In this document: positions 1-12,200 of the stretch, piece by piece
Position numbering within the stretch: position 1 is the stretch's first letter
How the letters are laid out: the number at the start of each line of letters is the position of its first letter
From: Blastomussa wellsi
Lineage: Eukaryota > Cnidaria > Anthozoa > Scleractinia > Plerogyridae
DNA: 64,000 bases
Direction of reading: 5' to 3'
Assembly: GCA_947652115.1 (NCBI GenBank)
Contig: OX393564.1
Span: 20,496,333-20,560,332 of the forward strand
Translations under genes and position numbers: made by a program
Notes under the pieces: generated by a model
What the model was told of the DNA's origin: nothing
Seen by the model: only the letters and a program-made list of their open reading frames with translations
The model's database searches: none

Positions 1-726
1 CAATGTTCTCGGTTCCCTCGATATTCGTACCGCCAACAAAAAACAGCTGGATTGTAAAAGATTTCATTTGAAGTTGTGTAAGGTTTTTTGTGGTTTAATA
101 AATTAGGTGTACAACAAATGTCAAAGATATTTGAAAGTAGAATTCAGTTTAAATTACAGAATTTGGCAAGATTTCCGCACAGCCCCATACATTTATTATG
201 CATGCAGTTCTTTGTTTATTGAAAACAATAGCCGGAACAATAGAGACCCTTTGGGGCTTACGCTCTTTGTTTGAGTCATTTCTTTGTTCGACTAACTTTT
301 CATTTTTTTTTCTAAGTCCAAAATAGTTTTAAACTTAGAAAAATTTAACGAAATTTGTCTTGAATCGCGTGAAAAATAGGTTAAATAAATTTAGACTTAG
401 AAAATTTTTAAAATTTAGCTTCTAAAATACGGAAAATCAAAAGGAAATGTTAAATTTTGGGGCGATTTCACGATGTTTTAAAATTAAATACGCATGTAGA
501 AATGGTTTAAAATAGTGATTTAGGCCTTGGGGTTAGCTTTCAAATGTTTTTTGGGTCATCAAGTATTTTATTTAATGATACAAAATAAAGAATAAATGTT
601 TTGCTTGCCTTTCTCGTTGTATTTGGTCGTTGTTTTCCGTTGTTTTGATTACGTGAGTAGAGAAGACAGGTCTAATTCCTGTACGTATTCGTAGTCGGAG
701 CTCTCAGCGAAATGAATCCATCCACC

Positions 727-727
<1 letters not shown>

Positions 728-762
<35 letters not shown>

Positions 763-776
763 GTCAGTCAGTCAGC
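728..776. repeat. (ATCA)n / (GTCA)n microsatellite
   Basis: About ten tandem tetranucleotides, mainly ATCA and then GTCA, lie inside the Merlin-like element. Confidence 0.9.
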
Positions 777-813
777 AGATCACGAACGATGCATACAGTA
801 GTACTTTCAACTC

Positions 814-1150
814 TTATGCGTCCTTTCGGACTTCACGAAGATCGGCGATATGCTTGATTATGTTACCAAAAGGATCCTCTCCATAGTGCTTACGCCACAA
901 CCACTCCTTTAGGTAGCTTTCGAAGAGATCTTTATTCCCCACCATGTATTTTCAATGCACTGTGTGTGCGCACCTGTGTCTGGGTCTATGAAGTTTAGGC
1001 TGTGGTTAACTATGAGGCGACTATAACCCTCGTCATTGAGGCAATCGTAAGCTTTACACATGTCGGTCATCACGCGTGTTCCAGGCAATATTTGAGCGCG
1101 AATGGTGGAGTATCTCAAGAGAGTATCTTTATCCCTGCTCTCTACGAAAT
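814..1150 (-). pseudogene. Broken Merlin/ISXO2-like transposase, C-terminal part
   Basis: The minus strand from about 1150 encodes a segment typical of the ISXO2/Merlin DDE transposase: TDMCKAYDCLNDEGY, then VNHSLNFIDPDTGAHTQCIE, then a Trp-rich stretch. Just after the ENTWW segment the frame breaks. The expected continuation (ESYLKEWLWRKHYGEDPFG) is found in another frame and ends at 814. No intact upstream N-terminal part is visible in the 1150-1500 region. This is therefore a decayed, non-functional transposase. The frameshift could in principle be an assembly error, but the missing N-terminus argues for decay. Confidence 0.8.
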
Positions 1151-1575
1151 AGTATTATTTCAGGCTTCTCGTGGACAACGCGAGCAGGTTGTGTTCCTTG
1201 TACCACTGTATGCACCAGCCGTGTTCTGAGATTATGTAGAACAGCTTGAACAGATTTATGGACGTCAACGACATAACAGTACACAGGAAACGGGAAACGA
1301 CGAAAAATTGACGAAGAACGGACGCAACAAGAAAACAGAAGATAACGTAGAAAAATGAAGCAAAATATAGGTTGATAATTTGTGGTTGCACTACTAGTAT
1401 ATTCGAGAAAATGCACTTCCTTTTATTTGGCAAGGGAGCCAATGGAAATGTAATATTCTGCATGTTTTCATGCTGGAATTATCAAATAAGAGAATAAAGG
1501 ATTGTAATGCAAATTTCTCTTTGTCTACAAAAGTAACGAAGAAATAAAATTTAATTTTAAACGTCCATTTTCCAA

Positions 1576-1665
1576 CTGAACCTCGTGGTGTAGTGGTATA
1601 GATGATGGACTGGTAATCCGACAACTGTATTGAAGGTAGATGAAGGCCGGGGGTTCGAGGCTTGC
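1576..1665 (+). repeat. tRNA-like SINE head fragment
   Basis: An A-box-like TGGTGTAGTGGTATAGATGA and a B-box-like GGGGGTTCGAGGC have tRNA-like spacing. They are followed by an A/G-rich tail. There is no full cloverleaf, so this is a SINE head rather than a tRNA gene. Confidence 0.55.
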
Positions 1666-2369
1666 TGTGGTAAAAAAAAAAAGAAAAAAGAAGAAATATT
1701 CGAGGGGAATCTGGACAGAGAAATTCGGAGTAGAAGAGAAGAAAGTAAGGAAAAGGGAGAAAGGGGAAGTGAAAGAGAGAGCAGAGAAGACCATTTTTAT
1801 TCAAACTGTAAGTAGCAATTAACGATGTATGTATTCAAATCCTTAGGGGATATCTATTGTTTAAAAAAACAATAAAGCGCATGCATAATTAAGCATTCAG
1901 CATGCATAATAAATGTATGGGGCTGTGCGGAAATTTTTCCCAGAATTTTTTAATACTCACGATGTTTTGCATATGGTTTGATTCACGCTCGATTTACGCT
2001 CGGTTTAGTTAGCACATTATTATCATGTAAATGAATGTGATGATCAAATCTTGAACAGAACGTGTACTTTTTTAAGTGTCTCTCGGTTGAAATTTTACTT
2101 TTTGTTTTGCTCCCTTATTAAAGCATTTTAAGAGGAAATAAGGGAGTTCAGTTTCCTGAAATTTGATCCTCGCAGACGGATGGCAGGCAAACGTGTCTCA
2201 TCTCAATATTGTTATGTCTTAATGCATTTTGATCCACTAGTCAATTAACATTGATTAGAGATAACCATAAAGGTTGAATACAACCCTATGCACCTTGTCA
2301 AAAGACCAGTTAGTGATGACAAAAGTTCTGCCAGTAAAGGCTCCCAAAACATTTTGTTTCAGATTTATT

Positions 2370-2662
2370 GGCCGTTTTCACACTTGAGACTAACAAATCC
2401 TCTGGACGGACAAATAGCCTCAGACGGACAAGTCGTCTTAGTGTGAAAACGGGATGAACAAATTTTCAGACGAACAAACTGTCTGAATTTGTCCGTCTGT
2501 TTGTCCGTCTATGAAGAAGATTTTTAGAAGACGATTTGTCCATCCAGACAAACACATCGATTAAAGTACGACCTAAATTCACATCAGATGAACAAAGGTG
2601 AACAAATCGTCTGACAATTTGTCCATCCAGACAATTTGTTCGTCTCTAGTGTGAAAACGGCC
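2370..2662. mobile_element. MITE with GGCCGTTTTCACACT terminal repeats
   Basis: The sequence begins GGCCGTTTTCACACTTGAGAC and ends with its inverted complement (GTCTCTAGTGTGAAAACGGCC). The 293-bp interior is made of short inverted repeats of the GGACGGACAAAT / ATTTGTCCGTC type. No clean target duplication is seen; the flanks are ATT-rich. It has no coding capacity. Confidence 0.75.
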
Positions 2663-3299
2663 ATTATTGCTATAAACTATGTATTAAAAATTAATTTGTA
2701 ACATATAATATTTTGCCGTTGTGGGGTTTAAACACAATATACATGGTATGCGTCCTACATTGAAGTGGTCTTGCCAATACCACGAATATTATTATTCTGT
2801 AGCTTCCAGCATCCGATTAAATCCCAACAGTACTGTAGTCGGACAGAATGTCCGGACAATTTTGCAAATGCTGCAAGTTCTGTAATATGATGTCTGACCG
2901 ATCAAAATGGTGATTTATGTACCAAAACTGTGTGGTACACTCCTCGCTCACTTTTGGCTGCATTTGTAAAAGTACTGTACACCATAAATCCATCACATCC
3001 AGCCCTTTTAATATCCTTTCCGTTCTCCTGATCTATTATTATTACATTGAGCAATCACCAAAACCACGCTTTTCTCCAATTACAACTGTCAATCAAATGT
3101 CTCGTCAGCTCTTAAATTGATCTTAGTGTCACACCATTTCCGGTCAACTTAGTCAGGCACATGTCCTCTCACGGGAAAACAGTTACCGGTATTTGCAGCC
3201 CTGTGGATGGTTCACGATTCTCTCATTGCTAACAATCATTATAACATGCACTGAGGTTGAATGAACTTACTTGCAAATGGTTTAAATGATTTTTTGCAG

Positions 3300-6200
3300 G
3301 ACCAGCTATTATTGTTGAACACACTCAAAGAGCGTCAGAGCTTAGCCACCAGCATGGGCAGTTATCGGTCTGTATCTAGAATAAACTGTTTCTTTGTTAC
3401 TGATTAACATAACATAAAATGCACTTATGAAATCATTGACTTTGAGAGGTGCAGTGGTATGTACTGTTGGTGTATTAAGGAACCCTAGCAAGTCAACCAT
3501 ACCTTTGTTTTTGTTTACATGTGAGAGTTTCAGTATTACAATATTTTGCGTGGAGCATGCTGAAACGAAAGAGCTTGCTGAGAAACTTGCTGAAGAAATT
3601 TAATAAGTAAACATAGCTTACAGCAATGCAATAAGATGATGCTTCACCATCAATTTCTATAATTTTGATGGCATTGGAAATGAAGGAGGCTGATAAGTAA
3701 AGGTCCCTCTAAATTCAGGATTAAGTCATCTGGGTTCTTTGAGCCTGGCCAGGTCTGTGTGTTGCATTTGTGGGCAAGATGGTTCATTCTTCTAGTGTCT
3801 ATCTTCAGTCAGAAACACAAATGAATACCTACCTGAACATTGCTGGACATGTAATCTTACAAAAATGTTTGCATGGTTGGTTACCTGTTGTGGACTGGGG
3901 ACCAGAGTTAATGCTGGTGCTGAATGTGTTTTGAATTCTTGAGTCCATTGGTCAGGGATTTATTTCATATATTTACATAATAAGATTATTTGCTAAAGGC
4001 AAAGTGAATATCGGTGAATATTTCCTGAAACGAAGTTGAGGGTGATATTCGCCAATGTTCACAGAGCTTGAGGTGAATAATTGCTTAAGTATAATTTTCA
4101 GAGGTGATTTTCAAGAACTGCAGAATAATGAAAGAAAACATGGAAACAACAAACGCTAACAAGTACTTGTTTGCATGTATACATTTTTACCACAGTTTCA
4201 ATACATGCAAATAAATTTTCACATCAATGTACATGTAGGCAGTAAAATGAACAACAGTTATGATAAAACGTTTTTGTTGGTACTTCAGTTTCACCTTTGA
4301 TAATTACTACAAATGTAGTTCCAGTTTGAAGAAGAAGTAAATTTGAGATAGCAAGACAGACCATAGGTCTATGGGCACCTCTCTTCCTGAAAAAAATGAC
4401 ACAATTTTGAATATGTTAGCATTAAACCGGTATAAAACCGCCCAAAAATTGGTACTGCTGTTGCCCGAATCCTGAGCATTTTGCCCCAAAAATGTTTAAT
4501 TTTTTCAACTGGGGGCTGCTCCCCCCCCCCCTCTGTGACAGTTTGGATTGCAAGTTGATTGTGATTGAACCCAAAACAACTTTACAAAATAATTGAGACT
4601 GCAAGAGTGCAGTCCCAACAACTAAATAAAGGAGACAGTGAGATGCGTGAAATTTGGCGCAATTCTTATATTTTCAGAAACTGTCCACCACCTCTCAAAT
4701 TGATTTAGATGCTATATGTCGCCATGAATTTAATTTCAAAATATTTTGACTGGAATCCCTCTGACAATAATTATAATGATTATATTATAACAAATAAAAC
4801 ACCATTCACTCAATCTGTTATTTCTCTGTTGTTCTATAGAGTGGTCCTTTTAATATCGATACAGGAATCTTATCAACATTCAACCAGCAACTTTGGCTTC
4901 TCTGCAAAATCAAACTGAATGGAACCAAAGCAGGTATAATATATTACTCATAGGGAATTTGTCATATTTTTATAAAATAAAAGGCCATTATTTAGTACTA
5001 TGCACCGATATCGATTATGTGAGTTAAAAACTTTTATCATGTGGACACTGCTGCACTCGCTGCTGCAGAAGCACAGTATGAAATCCATTAAAATTAAAGT
5101 GCACCTAACTCCAAAATATTTTGTCACTAAAATAAACCTTTGCATTATTTTGAATTGCGTTTACAAAGACTTGATGCGATGCAAATCAGTTTGTGGCATC
5201 ATGTCAGGATAGACCCATGTCATGTCAGGATAGACCCAGGATAGACCCATGTCATATGAATCGGTTGTGGAACAAATGATGCACAGTTTATCGTAATTTT
5301 TGAATGCTATAAATAGTCAGAATTTGTTGAAAAGGAGACACGAAATGTGCAATACATTTCGAACTGGTGCAAAGGTTTTTTGTAGCGAAAAAAATATTTT
5401 GGGGTTAGGTGCACTTTAAACAAAACCTGCCTTTCTTTCAACCTGAATACATCCTGTGAGTTTTCTGACTCGGTTGGCTTGATTAGATTTATTATTGTTC
5501 AGACAAATTCTGAAAAACGATGTTTACATGGCCATGAAGTGACCATTAAAATCACATCATCACTGACAGGACGCTCGCAAACACTAACCACATGACAATT
5601 TTTTTCAGATCACACATGAAGAATCAAACTGCTTCAAATTCAAATTTCTAACTGCAATTTTACCACTTTTAACTAGTGATTTTGATAGTATCATCAATAC
5701 CAACATGTTTGGCATTTTGACTATTTGAAAATATTCATGTTGACGCCCAATGATGCATAGTTTTGTCCTGAGATTCAATTCCTTTTCTTACTGCTTAAAT
5801 ATATTTTTGGATTTTTCAAAACCGGGCCAAAGGAAATAAGTATAAATTGTGAATGAAACTCCTGCTACACTACAAAAATTAAAAGGATTCATTTGACAGT
5901 TTCTTTTTTCCTTGCCCACTCTCTTATCATTAGTTTGGTGCTGTTATTTTTATTTTGGTCCTGATTTTGAGGCATAATTGACAGGCATAACAAAGTTAAG
6001 TTAGGTTACAACATGAAAGGGGGTCACAAATTCTTTGGCCTGGTTTTGATAAATCCAGTAGTATATTTATGAATCAGATAATATTGTCTCTTTTAAAAAG
6101 ATCATAGTACATTTAATTAATGATGGTAACAGGACTCGGTGGAGTCCAAGTTGACCTGAAATCATACAAGTTGGGTGACTGCAGAGCAGGCCGCGGTTGT

Positions 6201-9200
6201 TCAAAGGGTGGATAACGCTATCCACCAGATAAATCACTATCCAGTGGATAAGTGTTGGCAAAACAAACTGCGCTATCCACTGGATAGTGATTTATCCAGT
6301 GGATAGCGGTATCCACTCTTTGAACAACCGGGGCCAAGAGTCCAGTCTGTTTAATCCTGATTACAGTCAGAATTCGATGACATGAAGTCCTATTACCAAT
6401 AAATGGTACATAATTATAACAAAATTAACATCTTGTAACAAGCATTGTGTTGTATGTTATTAAATAATGATAAAACAAAAATTTGAGGAAAATGTAGTAT
6501 TATCAATATGACCAAAAATGGAAGGTTGAAACTGAAGGTTTCAGCAAATTAATATCAAGGAGTGATCACAAACCAAATTAAGAAAGCGCCCACATGTGCA
6601 GCAAACTTTGTAATTGGTCACTCTAGCTGCTTGTATGTGGCAGGCGTAGTGGCCTAATGGTTAGTGTGCTGGATTCCGGATTGGACGGTCCGGGTTCAAG
6701 CCTCTAGCCGGGGCACTGCATTGTATTCTTGGGAAGACACTTCACCCTCACAGTGTCTCTCTTCACCCAGGTGTATAAATGGGTACCGGCAAATTTACTG
6801 CTGGTGGGTAACCCTGTGATGGACTAGCATCCCATCCAGGGGGGAGTAGAAATACTCTCTGTTGCTTTATGCTACAGAAACCGAGATAAGCTCTGGCCTG
6901 ATGGGTCACTAGGCCTGACTGCAGACTTACCTTACCTAGCTGCTTGTACTCCTAAATTTAGTGAAAAATAGGATGTGCTTCTAGAACCAATGAGATTTAT
7001 TTATTACTGACTTTGTCTTCCATTAAAGGTTCTTCATTCACAGACAATTTTCATCTGAGTGTCAAGATTTTTGGCAGAGCCAAAGACAGTAGTTATCATC
7101 TGATAGCGACAACGCCATATAACAGGACTCGAGTGCTTCGTTGCCAAAAGGTATGAGCTTTATTAATTTGTTTGTTGTGACCGTGTTTCTGTTCTGGGAT
7201 ATGAAGACTTGATCATTTGTTGTATCAAGGTTCTGTTCTGACACATTTCACTGTTAGAAAAATTGCTGGGCTGAAGAATATTATTTGTCATACCTGAGAC
7301 TACATTTTGTTATAAAAGGGTATCCTTGCATCAAGACAATGGCAAAGTTACTTTTCCTTTTGGGCTAAAGAATGCGCCATTATGTGCAGAGTTTTGAACA
7401 CAAGAATGTACAAAAATCAGGCTCTAAGTTGATGTTACAAAATGAACTTTTTTTAGTGTTTGTGTTTATCTTCTCAAACAAGTCATCCATAAAAGAAAAT
7501 AGGAGAATGATTTCAATTGCTAATTGTATATCTGTGCTTGGAATCATTTTCGGGTAAAGTCCACCTAACCCCAAAATATATTTTTCGTTAAAATAAACCT
7601 TTGCACCTTTCGTTTCTCCTTTTCACCAAATGCTGAATATTAATAGCATTCAAAAGTTACAAAAAACTGTGCATCATTTGTGCCATTACCAAGTCAGTTT
7701 TTCGTAACTATAAATAGTCAGAATTTGGTCAAAAGAAGAAACCAAAGGTGCAGTGTGTTTTGAAAAGGCCACTTCAGGAAATACCATAATACTCTTTGTT
7801 TGTCCCCCCGAATTTTGCATAAGCATTATTTTTGCTTTCTCTTGGGACCATTGTAAGTCCCAAGGGAAACTGGAAACAATGCTTATGCAAAATTTTGGGG
7901 GGACAAACAAAGAGTATTATGGTATTTTCCGAAGTGGCCTATTGGTGCAAAAGTTTATTTGTAAGAAAAATATTTTGGGGTTAAACTTTGAAAGATGGAA
8001 AACGGAAACCAATGAAATCACTTTGGCCAATCACAAAGGATGCACTAGATTATCCATGCTTTGAACCAATCAAAACTTGAAGTTAATACATACATGTACA
8101 TGTACGTGAGAAGTCATGATCAGTCTTGATTTTCCATCTGATTGCCTGGTTACACAATACCAAAGCAGATGCAAATTGCTTTTGACACTCGAGCAGAATT
8201 GTGTTTGAGAACAGCAGATAATTTACTGTGGTTGTATTAAATTTTAAAATTAACATGCTTTATCAAAAATATGGATAGTAACATCAATCAACCTTCTCTT
8301 GTAGGAATGCAACTCGTTAGTGATTTTACATCTTGGATATCTTGACTACCCATCATATGTGGCAACGGTCACTTTTCATGGCCTCAACTTTCCAAAAGGA
8401 ATACAAATTAGTGACATTGATTTTGTGGTTAGTTAATTTGTTCATAATGTTACTGGGTTAGTGTGCTTTGGAAATGAGTCAATTTTTAATGTAGACCAAA
8501 GCAAAGGTGAGGTCAGATTGAACCAAGGATGTTTCAAACTGTACTTTGATAGCTTGTGTTTAAGAAATATTAGACAGTATACTTTACCAAATACCCGTAA
8601 AATACCCCTCTAAAGCAAGGTTATATCGTGCTCTATAGGCATTGCTGATTGGCTTTGTTTGGCATGTCGATCAATCTGCCAGTCAATAATAAATCTATCA
8701 CAATTTATGTTGACCAATAGTTGACTAACAGGTGGTTTACAAAATAGATACGTTAAACTCTTGATCAATTGGTGGTCAAGAGTCAGTCAATATATCAGTC
8801 TATGTAGCAGTATATATTATATAGTTATCAGAGTATTCTATACTAGATCAACACTACCCATAGTGCACACAATCAGCAAGGTCGAAAATGGTTACTTGCA
8901 CATTGTACTCCTTTGAATAATTTGAAAAGGCAGAAGAACACTTTAAATCTCAATCTTTGATGTGATTTTGAATTAGAACAAAGATGGTTTTCTAAAACCA
9001 GTGTAAGGGTCTCCTATATGACTGCTTTCTTGTGCACAGGCCCAGCTGGCAAAGAGGGACAGGCAGCTCTGAGGATGAGAATGGACTACTTAATGATGAC
9101 ATGAATTAAAATTATCATTCTTTATTTGCAGTTGAAGCACTACAGTGCAGACTTCACTCAAGTGGAAATCTGGTTCAGATTTGTTTTTCTTGTGCTCACA

Positions 9201-12200
9201 TTCATGGTAACGGTAAGTTACTGATAAGTTGTACACTAGTGAACTCTTAAGCATGCGGATCTCAGTGTATATACTGTTAGCCACATCATTTCTCTGCCTT
9301 GTAAACATCAAGTAAGAGACATGTAGTTTGTTGCCTCACTTGTGATTTATAATATATCATTTGTTACGTGTACATGACTGAGAAAATTGTAGATGTACAC
9401 ATTTATGTTAACCTTTCCTTATAACATGAGGCATTTTTCACTCTTGAAATGATGAATTATCTTTGTCTTCAGTGCATGTTTGCTCATTCATTGAGAAGAT
9501 TTCCGTTGCGTGAATGGTCCATTGAGCAGAAGTAAGTGATACTTCCAAGTTACTTGTCATTTGTATTTTGAAAATACTGCAGGATTTTGTAAAAATATAC
9601 AGTAATGCTACACACTAAAATCATAACTATGGCAAGATCATAATGATTATACAATCATATACCAGCAATATAATAAAAAAATGTAAATTAATGTTGTTTA
9701 TAGTGGTCGTGCACTTAGCTTCTTAAAGTGTCTGACCCAACCACTTTGCATCACACACCTCTGTTATAATTTTTATCATCGGGAACTCCTTATATTCATC
9801 CCTTATATGGGCACGGATACACATGCATCATCAAGGCTGAAAAGCCATGGAAATCCATGCTAATGACAGCAATAGCGATGTAAATATTTTTGGAAATAAC
9901 CTCTCTAAAGACCATAACTGGTAAATGCTTACAGATCTTCTATTCGAGCAGCGAATTTTGAAATGCCAAATATGGTTGTTCACCTTCACAGATAGCAATT
10001 GTTCAAAAATAACAAACCCCAAAGAAAGAATTATTAGCGGGGAGTATATTTTTGTAACTTAGATGTGACCTGCTTTGCTCATTCAAGGTTGATGGAAACA
10101 GATAAAAATAACATGTCAGTCATTACAACTCGCTTTTTCGGTGTTCGAATAATGGAGATTTGACTCTAGCGACCATGCGATGCATATTTGGTGGCTCAGA
10201 TCCTTTAAGCACTGTGCTCAGCTAGTTTTAAGGCATGCGACTAAAACAAGATAAATAAATATTCTAAAATGGACATGTATTTAACAAATAAAGAAGCCTA
10301 AGCCATGTATTATACTGTCATAAAACACGATGGGCATTTAAGAACACGAGGGAAATGTAGAAAACCCGAGCCACAGGCGAGTGTTTTCTACATTTCTCGA
10401 GTGTTCTCAAATGTCCGGAGTGTTTTATGACAGTATAATACATGGCTTAGGCTTCTTCATTTACTTTATGATATAGATTTTATATGCTGCCAGTAAAAAC
10501 ACCAAAACACGCATTGAAGCAATTTAATTTCGCTTCTTCTACTTTCATCTCGAACTAAGAAGCTTCTTCGACAATCTCTGCAGCTTGACTCAGAATTTTG
10601 TCTGGAATTTCTTTATAGAAAATGTTCACCGCCATCCCATAGGAATTTTCACTAGAGTAAAGCTGACGAAAAACAATAAAACACTCCTTTTTACTCGGGT
10701 TCGCCGAGTTGTAATTTCGGCATTATTTTCTTTTTCCACATTCAGTCACAAATCGCAGTCTGGGCTTTAAAGCGCATGCGTCGAGTAGGTGAGCGGTGGC
10801 TCAGCGCTCTGCACATCGCTGAGCACATGGAAAGCAGAAGTTGTTTGAAAGTTTATTGTAGCATGGATTCCATGACTTCAAGGGAGCTGAAATCACATAG
10901 AAACGAACACGCCGTTCGTGGTAGGCCCACGTGAAAGGACGTTGAGCATGTTCGGAACAGGTCAGTCCGCATGCCTTACGAGAGATCAAATTACGAGCGA
11001 ACATTTATGAGTGATCCGTGTACATGTCAATAAACAAAAGTTGAAATACACGAGCTTCAAATTATAAAGTGCAAAGTTATAACTTTGCCGGGGTGGGCAA
11101 TCATAGAATACATTTTATTGTCTATTCAATCCAAGTCAGCAGAAGTCAGAGGCTCCAACTATCTCTGCATTTCAATTTTACGAACCAGAAATGATATGGA
11201 AACTACTATAAATATGCAAATTCACAAGCAACCATTCGATCTTGTCACATACATGTAGGTATAAAACACTTTCATAGCTGTACATAAGGTGACACAGAGT
11301 TATCGCGGTTTTGTAATTAATCTACATTTATACATAAAAATCAAGTTTCAGTGAAAAAGAGCAGCCTGAGTGCACGCAGTCATGCGTCTAGTCTATGTTT
11401 TATACTCTGATAAAACATGGGTTTTTGACCAATCAATCGCGCGCAGAGTCCTATCTATATTATAAATTGTAGTTAAAAATCCCAACTGGCAGGAGGCGGA
11501 GCATTTGGCTATTTGCAAAGCATGGCCAAGGATTTCAACTGAGAACCACTAAGAAACAAATCCTGACAGTGGCAGGGTGGAGGCCTTGAACCCATGCCCT
11601 CCGTACATTAAAACACAAGCGTCTCAAACCACTTGGCCATGCTACAGGGCTTCTGATATTTCGCGTGGTTGCAGACCCGCGAAATTCAGGTATATCCACG
11701 AAATCTCGCGAAATTGAGAAAAACACATGAAATACCGCGAAATATGCTACAAATCCTACCAAATACATGTCAGTACAACATATTTGAAACGTATCTTGAC
11801 TATTGGGGCTGTTTACTTGCCATAAACTTGTAAATTTGTCTTGAAATTTCATCAGAATGTGAAAGGAAACTGACTTAAGAATGTTTAGACTTTGCCAATG
11901 GATTTGAACCTTCAATCACGAACAATCTTGCCTTGAAACTGCAAAGCAACAAAAGAGAGCAACAACGGAAAAGAAATTTATTGCGTTGCTGTTTTCGGCT
12001 CTAAACTGCAGCTAAAAATGGAGGATAACCGGTCAATGTTTTTCTTGTCCGTCGAAACAAGAACAGTTTCCTTCAGAACTGTGTTGGATGAACTTTTGTG
12101 TTTTCTTTCTTGCCCTGAATTTGACATCCTGCAGTATTTTTTCCTGGAATGTTTCTTGTTTGCTTTTTAGCGAAATTTCTACCCGAAAACTCCCGCAAAA

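Larger units (their letters stand above)
165..1940 (-). mobile_element. Merlin-like DNA transposon, 1776 bp
   Basis: The ends form inverted repeats: GGCAAGATTTCCGCACAGCC at the left and GGAAAAATTTCCGCACAGCC on the opposite strand at the right, with identity continuing inward through CCCATACATTTATTATGCATGC. The element is flanked by a perfect 8-bp duplication CAGAATTT (157-164 and 1941-1948). Merlin elements (IS1016/ISXO2-like transposases) are known for 8-9 bp duplications, and the interior carries a broken ISXO2-like transposase on the minus strand. A tRNA-like SINE head, an (ATCA)n microsatellite and a purine-rich tract (about 1671-1795) lie inside. Confidence 0.85.

Noticed and set aside
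1394..1804. 136-aa Phe/Leu-rich open frame, minus strand
   Set aside because: Low-complexity translation of a purine-rich tract and SINE head.
6641..6720. True tRNA gene
   Set aside because: A and B boxes are present but no acceptor stem closes, and a SINE body with a 13-bp target duplication follows.
7753..8064. 103-aa open frame
   Set aside because: It runs through the palindromic MITE 7767-7939 and its host MITE; non-coding repeat.
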